From contig NZ_VIRM01000035.1 of NCBI RefSeq assembly GCF_006874475.1, positions 25,790-89,789 of the forward strand: a stretch of DNA of 64,000 nucleotides, in the 5' to 3' direction. The stretch comes from Microbispora hainanensis (GTDB lineage: Bacteria; Actinomycetota; Actinomycetes; Streptosporangiales; Streptosporangiaceae). The notes beneath the pieces were generated by a model. It ran no database searches. It was not told the DNA's origin and was given only the letters and a program-made list of their open reading frames with translations. Positions 60,129 to 64,000 of this stretch are shown here, one piece after another; positions within the stretch are counted from its first letter, which is position 1, and every line of letters begins with the position of its first letter. Both the position numbers and the translations under genes were made by a program.

Positions 60129-61649
60129 ATGTCCGCCACCCGCGACCCCCTGGCGGGGGCCGCCGACCTGTCCCCGCGCACCGGCGACCCGGGCCTGCAC
60201 CGGCTCGCGGCGGGCGCACTGCTGATCTCGTTCCAGGGGACGACCGCGCCGGACTGGGTCCTGCGCGGCCTGGAGGACGGTCTGGGCGGCGTCTGCCTCT
60301 TCGGGTTCAACGTCGCGGACGGCGAGCAGGTCGCGGCGCTCACCGCCCGCCTCAACGAGGCGGCCCGCCCGGTCGTCTCGCTGGACGAGGAGGGCGGGGA
60401 CGTCACCCGGCTGGCCTACCACACCGGGAGCGTCTACCCGGGCAACGCGGCCCTCGGCGCCGTGGACGACGTCGCCCTGACCGAGCGGGTCTACCGGGCG
60501 ATGGCCGCCGACCTGGCGCGGTGCGGGGTGAACTTCGACATCGGCCCGGTGGCCGACGTCAACACCGCTGACGACAACCCGATCATCGGCACCCGGTCGT
60601 TCGGCTCGTCGCCGGACCTCGTGGCGCGGCACACGGTCGCCGCCGTACGCGGCCTGCAGTCGGCGGGGATCGCCGCCTGCGTCAAGCACTTCCCCGGTCA
60701 CGGCGCCACCCATCAGGACTCCCACCTGGAGATCCCGCTGGTGGACGCCCCGCTCGACGTGCTGAGGGAGCGCGAGCTGGTTCCGTTCGTCGCGGCGATC
60801 GAGGCCGGGGCGAAGTCGATCATGACGGCGCACGTGGCGGTTCCCGAGCTGACCGGAGACCTGCCCGCCACGCTCAGCGCGCAGGCGCTGACCTGGCTGC
60901 TGCGCCGCGAGCTGGGCTACGACGGAGTCGTGCTCACCGACGCCCTCGACATGCACGCGATCAGCGGGAGCGTGGGGCTCGCGGAGGGCGCGGTGCGGGC
61001 CCTGGCCGCGGGCGCCGACCTGCTGTGCCTCGGGCCGCTGCCCACCGCGGAGGACGTCCGGGGCATGGTGGACCACATCGTGGACGCCGTCGCCGAGGGC
61101 AGGCTCGCCGCCGAGCGGCTGGAGGAGGCCGCCGCCCGGGTGGAGCGGCTGCGCGACTGGTTCGACGGCACGCACCTGTCGCCGGTCAACGGGGAGGCCG
61201 CGGACGGCGACGTCGTCGGCCTGGACGCCGCCCGGCGCGCCGTCTCGCTGACGGGCTCGGCGGGGCCGCTGGCCGATCCGTTCGTGGTCGAGATCGACAC
61301 GCCGCCGACGATCGCGGTGGGCGAGGTGCCCTGGGGGATCGCGCCGTGGCTGCCGGAGGCCGAGATCGTCCGGGTCAAGCCGTCGGAGGCCGACGCCGGA
61401 GAGCTGCTCGGCCGGGCCCGGGAGCGTTCGCTGATCGTGGTCGTCAAGGACGCCCACCGCCACCCGGACAGCCGCGAGCTGGTCTCCGCACTGCTCGCCG
61501 CCCGCCCGGACGCCGTCGTCGTGGAGATGGGCCTGCCGATCTGGCGGCCCGGCGCCGGGGCCTACATCGCGACGTACGGCGCGGCCCGAGCCAACGCCCG
61601 GGCCGCGGTGGAGCTGCTGAGCGGTGGCCCCTCGGTGGCGGGCCTGTAA
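60129..61649 (+). CDS. nagZ: Glycoside hydrolase family 3 beta-N-acetylhexosaminidase
   Basis: 506 residues. Cleaves terminal beta-GlcNAc from imported chitobiose or muropeptides. GH3 barrel with the NagZ signature KHFPGHG (about 187-193) and the DSH catalytic Asp-His dyad on the flexible loop (HQDSHLEIP). The nucleophile Asp lies in VVLTDALDMHAI (near 271-276). The C-terminal ~120 residues form a second, smaller domain found in the longer actinobacterial NagZ-like enzymes. No signal peptide, so it acts in the cytoplasm on the ABC transporter's cargo. ATG with AAGGAG upstream. The stop is followed by repeats and a terminator. Confidence 0.93.
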   Translation: MSATRDPLAGAADLSPRTGDPGLHRLAAGALLISFQGTTAPDWVLRGLEDGLGGVCLFGFNVADGEQVAALTARLNEAARPVVSLDEEGGDVTRLAYHTGSVYPGNAALGAVDDVALTERVYRAMAADLARCGVNFDIGPVADVNTADDNPIIGTRSFGSSPDLVARHTVAAVRGLQSAGIAACVKHFPGHGATHQDSHLEIPLVDAPLDVLRERELVPFVAAIEAGAKSIMTAHVAVPELTGDLPATLSAQALTWLLRRELGYDGVVLTDALDMHAISGSVGLAEGAVRALAAGADLLCLGPLPTAEDVRGMVDHIVDAVAEGRLAAERLEEAAARVERLRDWFDGTHLSPVNGEAADGDVVGLDAARRAVSLTGSAGPLADPFVVEIDTPPTIAVGEVPWGIAPWLPEAEIVRVKPSEADAGELLGRARERSLIVVVKDAHRHPDSRELVSALLAARPDAVVVEMGLPIWRPGAGAYIATYGAARANARAAVELLSGGPSVAGL

Positions 61650-61681
61650 GACGGCAGGGCTGTAGAGGGCGGGGCTGTAGA
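61641..61681. repeat. Short tandem repeat of the nagZ end with its stop
   Basis: The last codons GGCCTG-TAA recur as GGGCTG-TAG twice downstream (starts 61657 and 61672; period 15-16). All three copies contain a stop in the same register relative to CTG. Confidence 0.8.
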
Positions 61682-61689
61682 TAGAGGGC

Positions 61690-61721
61690 GGGGCCGACCG
61701 GCGCATCGGCCGGTCGGCCCC
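61690..61721. terminator. Bidirectional hairpin terminator between nagZ and the cupredoxin gene
   Basis: A perfect 13-bp stem (61690-61702 with 61709-61721) and 6-nt loop, 41 bp after the nagZ stop and 43 bp before the end of the convergent cupredoxin gene. Confidence 0.85.
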
Positions 61722-61763
61722 TGTTCGCCACGGTGGCGTCCCCGGTGCCGTACGCCCGTGACG

Positions 61764-63143
61764 TCAGCCGCAGCTGATCGCGGTGTAGGCGGCCTCGTAG
61801 GACGTGGTGACCTCTTCGCCGTCGATGAGCGACGTCCCGGTCACGGTGGCCTTGCCCGCGCCGATCTGCCCGGCCCGGGTGTTGAAGGACTGGTAGGCCT
61901 GCTTGCCCGGGGCCACGTCGGCCACCGTCTTGGTGCCGTACGGGGTGGTCAGCGTGATCGTCGCCGGCACGTCGCCGTCGTTGACGGCCGTGACCGCGAC
62001 GTACACCGACGAGCCCACGCAACGGGACGAGGCGGTGACGGTCAGCGGAGTCTCGGCGGGCGGCGTCGCGGCCACCGTGAACGTCACCGACTGCACCTCG
62101 GACGTGTTGCCGGCCTTGTCGGTCGCCCGGTAGCGCACCGTGTGCTCGCCGACCTGGTCCACCGGCACCGGAGCCGAGTAGGCCTGGAACGCACCGCCGT
62201 CCAGGGCGTACTCCACCGACTCCACCCCCGACTCGTCGTCGGTCGCGGAGATGGTCACGGTGGCGGAGTCCACGTAGTCGCCGTCGGCGTTCTTGTCGCC
62301 CGTCACCGACGCCGACACCTCGGGCGGGGTGGTGTCCTCGGGCTGCGGGGCCACAACCGTGAACATCACCGACTGCACCTCGGAGGTGTTGCCGGCCTTG
62401 TCGGTCGCCCGGTAGCGCACCGTGTGCTCGCCGACCTGGTCCACCGGCACCGGAGCCGAGTAGGCCTGGAACGCACCGCCGTCCAGGGCGTACTCCACCG
62501 TCTCCACCCCCGACTCGTCGTCGGTCGCGGAGATGGTCACCGCGGCGGAACCCACGTAGTCGCCGTCGGCGTTCTTGTCGCCCGTCACCGACGCCGACAC
62601 CTGCGGCGGCGTCGTGTCGGTGGGGTCTGCGCTGGTGACCACGAGCTCGCCGACCATTCCCGCGTGACCGGGGATCTCGCAGTAGTAGCGGTACGTTCCG
62701 GGGGTGAGGGTCACCTGAACCTCGTGCCTGCCCCCGCTCGTGTCGAAGGGGCTGGCCATGATGTTGACGTTGACGTCGTGGTTGTAGCCCGGGCTGTCGT
62801 CGTCGAACGTCAGCGTGTGCGTCATCCCGAAGGTGTTGCCGGTCGACGCGTTGGTCTCGAAGACGATCGTCACGAGGCCGGCCGTCGCCGTGGTCGGCGC
62901 GGACTTGTATTCGGTGTAGCTGTTGTCGGCGGTCCAGACGAGCGTCTGCTCCGCCGCCTGGCCGGCCTGCTGACCCTGGTCCTGGGCCGCGGCCCCGACT
63001 CCCGACAGCCACACCGTCGGCAGTGCCACTGCCACGATCACCAGGGCCATGCGTCCGAACGTGGCCGGGGTTGTGAGCGCCTTCCGCAGAGCACGGACGA
63101 AGCCCGATGAAGATCTGATGCGCATATACCGTGTACCTCTCAT
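61764..63143 (-). CDS. Secreted cupredoxin with two Ig-like (OmpL47-type) modules
   Basis: 459 residues. Signal peptide with a long basic n-region and core MALVIVAVALPTVWLSGVGAAAQ. A plastocyanin-like domain (about 70-175) follows, with one His in the TFGMTHTLTF/GYNHDVNV region and the Cys-His-Met end in YRYYCEIPGHAGM, consistent with type 1 copper. Two tandem ~88-residue beta modules are nearly identical (VSASVTGDKNADGDYV start, YRATDKAGNTSEVQSV end). The C-terminal beta domain holds one disulfide candidate (SSRCVGS with the final ISCG). An extracellular electron-transfer or adhesion role is inference. ATG 63143 or 63125. Confidence 0.85.
   Translation of the reverse strand: MRGTRYMRIRSSSGFVRALRKALTTPATFGRMALVIVAVALPTVWLSGVGAAAQDQGQQAGQAAEQTLVWTADNSYTEYKSAPTTATAGLVTIVFETNASTGNTFGMTHTLTFDDDSPGYNHDVNVNIMASPFDTSGGRHEVQVTLTPGTYRYYCEIPGHAGMVGELVVTSADPTDTTPPQVSASVTGDKNADGDYVGSAAVTISATDDESGVETVEYALDGGAFQAYSAPVPVDQVGEHTVRYRATDKAGNTSEVQSVMFTVVAPQPEDTTPPEVSASVTGDKNADGDYVDSATVTISATDDESGVESVEYALDGGAFQAYSAPVPVDQVGEHTVRYRATDKAGNTSEVQSVTFTVAATPPAETPLTVTASSRCVGSSVYVAVTAVNDGDVPATITLTTPYGTKTVADVAPGKQAYQSFNTRAGQIGAGKATVTGTSLIDGEEVTTSYEAAYTAISCG
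62074..62619. repeat. 264-bp tandem duplication within the cupredoxin gene
   Basis: 62074-62337 and 62356-62619 are almost identical (period 282 bp, 94 codons) and encode the two Ig-like modules. The 18-bp linker between copies differs. Near-identity at DNA level indicates recent duplication or gene conversion. Confidence 0.93.
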
Positions 63144-63833
63144 GATCTGATGCCTCGGCCGTCGGACATCGCGCTTCGGCCGACGTCACTCGGGGGGCGT
63201 GCCGGGCGGGAGAGCTCGCGCACACAGGCGTCGCGGAACTCGGCCAGGCGGTGTCGGCGTCGGAGCGGTGGTAGGTCGGGCGGCCATGACGGGCGGCGTC
63301 GCCACGACCGGAGTCAGGGCGACGTCTCCCTTGTGATCACGACACGGCGCCGGGCGGGTGGCCGGGGTGTGCGAAGAGGTCTCTTCGGCCCATCGTCGGC
63401 TCCTTCGGTTGTAGGGGGGGGCAACAGCAACCTTCGGAAGAACTACCTGGTCAGCAGCAGTGGCCACCGGGCTCGCCGATGTCGGACGTGGCACCGACCC
63501 CGTCGATCTCCTCGTCTCTGCGCCGATCGATCGTTTCCGGAGACGGCAGCGGTGCCGTGACGTCCTACATCCCTTCAGAGACTGGTGACCACTCCTGAGA
63601 CGCTTCGGCGGAAACGTAACATTCTGGCCGTATTTAGTCCACATCTATGACTAAGTAGACTCGTTCGTTACCATACTTCCCAGAGAAACCAGCGAAAGAA
63701 TCCTGCTTATCGACGGAAGTGCCCTTACACCTGTACAAAGTCCTCCGGATCGGCTCGGCCGGCTCGCCGCCGGCGTCACGGACCACCCCCCAGCTCGCCA
63801 CCCGTGGGCGAGCGCCGTCACCGATTGGGAACC
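63144..63833. other. 690-bp region without a supported gene
   Basis: Divergent promoter region between the cupredoxin and Tat-protein genes. The cupredoxin-side half is Arg-coding in every frame and looks non-coding. 63600-63725 has lower G+C and includes the inverted repeat TAGTC-9 nt-GACTA (63635-63653). A run of eight G lies at 63414-63421. Open frames here have no motifs or ribosome sites. Confidence 0.6.
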
Positions 63834-64000
63834 ATGACCGACAAAAGCAGCGATGTGCCGCGACGCCTGCTGTCGCGGCGCGCCTTCGCCACCACCGCGG
63901 CGACAGCCGCCGCGATCGCACCGTTCGCCGTGGCAAGTCAAGCCACCGCGGAAACCGCCGGCAAGACCACCCGCAAGACCGCAGGGGAACCGGGTGAGGC
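63834..64000 (+). CDS. Tat-exported protein (start only, cut by window end)
   Basis: 55 residues visible from ATG 63834, preceded by TGGGA at 6 nt. A twin-arginine signal is evident: LLSRRAFATTAATAAAIAPF with a hydrophobic core ending VASQATA. A Thr/Lys/Ala-rich stretch follows (ETAGKTTRKTAGEPGEA). Export in folded form is expected, often for cofactor-bearing enzymes. The mature domain lies outside the window, so no function is assigned. Divergent from the secreted cupredoxin, which may be functionally linked. Confidence 0.75.
   Translation, partial: MTDKSSDVPRRLLSRRAFATTAATAAAIAPFAVASQATAETAGKTTRKTAGEPGE

Noticed and set aside
63186..63644. 152-codon frame on the minus strand in the gap before the Tat gene
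   Set aside because: Pro/Arg/Thr-rich with no motif, ribosome site or family resemblance; typical of non-coding high-G+C DNA.

Overview
This 64-kb window has very high G+C and comes from an actinomycete. Gene content (CU044_5270, SCO6745, DUF3046 and DUF6493 families, gluABCD lying between recX and miaB) and many apparently leaderless genes point to Streptosporangiales or a near relative; that placement is inference. No tRNA, rRNA, CRISPR array, insertion sequence or prophage was seen. Two genes are cut by the window edges: an M48 metallopeptidase on the left and a Tat-exported protein on the right.

Layout. 1-12.9 kb: M48 peptidase, a helical hypothetical protein, an FHA domain fused to a MICAL-like flavin monooxygenase, an ECF sigma factor with its partner gene, a SWIM zinc-finger/DUF6493 pair and a multipass membrane protein. 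12.9-20.1 kb: secreted HNH nuclease, a complete glycine-betaine-type ABC operon (ATPase, fused double permease, two tandem substrate-binding proteins) and an SDR enzyme. 20.2-30 kb: a large TPR-like protein and an SCO6745-family protein, then housekeeping genes dapF, miaA, an O6-alkylguanine transferase, a LigB-like protein, ribonuclease Z and miaB. 30.2-38 kb: orphan histidine kinase, glutamate-type ABC operon gluABCD with an eroded extra binding protein, and an S9 peptidase. 38-49.4 kb: DUF305 lipoprotein, secreted LVIVD protein, rny, recX, recA with an SOS box, a four-gene drug-export-like ABC operon with its own small regulator, DUF3046 and VOC proteins. 49.5-54.7 kb: Lhr-type helicase. 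54.7-64 kb: VanX-type dipeptidase, an amino-sugar uptake locus (divergent ROK repressor, binding protein, two permeases, GH3 N-acetylhexosaminidase), a secreted cupredoxin with duplicated Ig-like modules, and the start of a Tat substrate.

How genes work together: recA-recX-rny-gluABCD-miaB-miaA-dapF is the conserved actinobacterial backbone, into which lineage-specific genes are interleaved. The betaine, glutamate and amino-sugar operons are complete transport units. The ROK repressor and the small winged-helix regulator each sit beside a palindrome suited to autoregulation.

The most unusual signal is not a gene. At seven gene ends the last codons together with the stop codon are tandemly repeated downstream (periods 12-25 bp, unrelated unit sequences, one strongly degenerate), and an eighth gene has a 15-bp tandem array 3 nt after its stop. 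Other points of interest are the FHA-MICAL-like fusion, the SWIM-DUF6493 pair, recurrent leaderless promoters, a repeat-built N-terminal extension on RecX and several perfect dyads.
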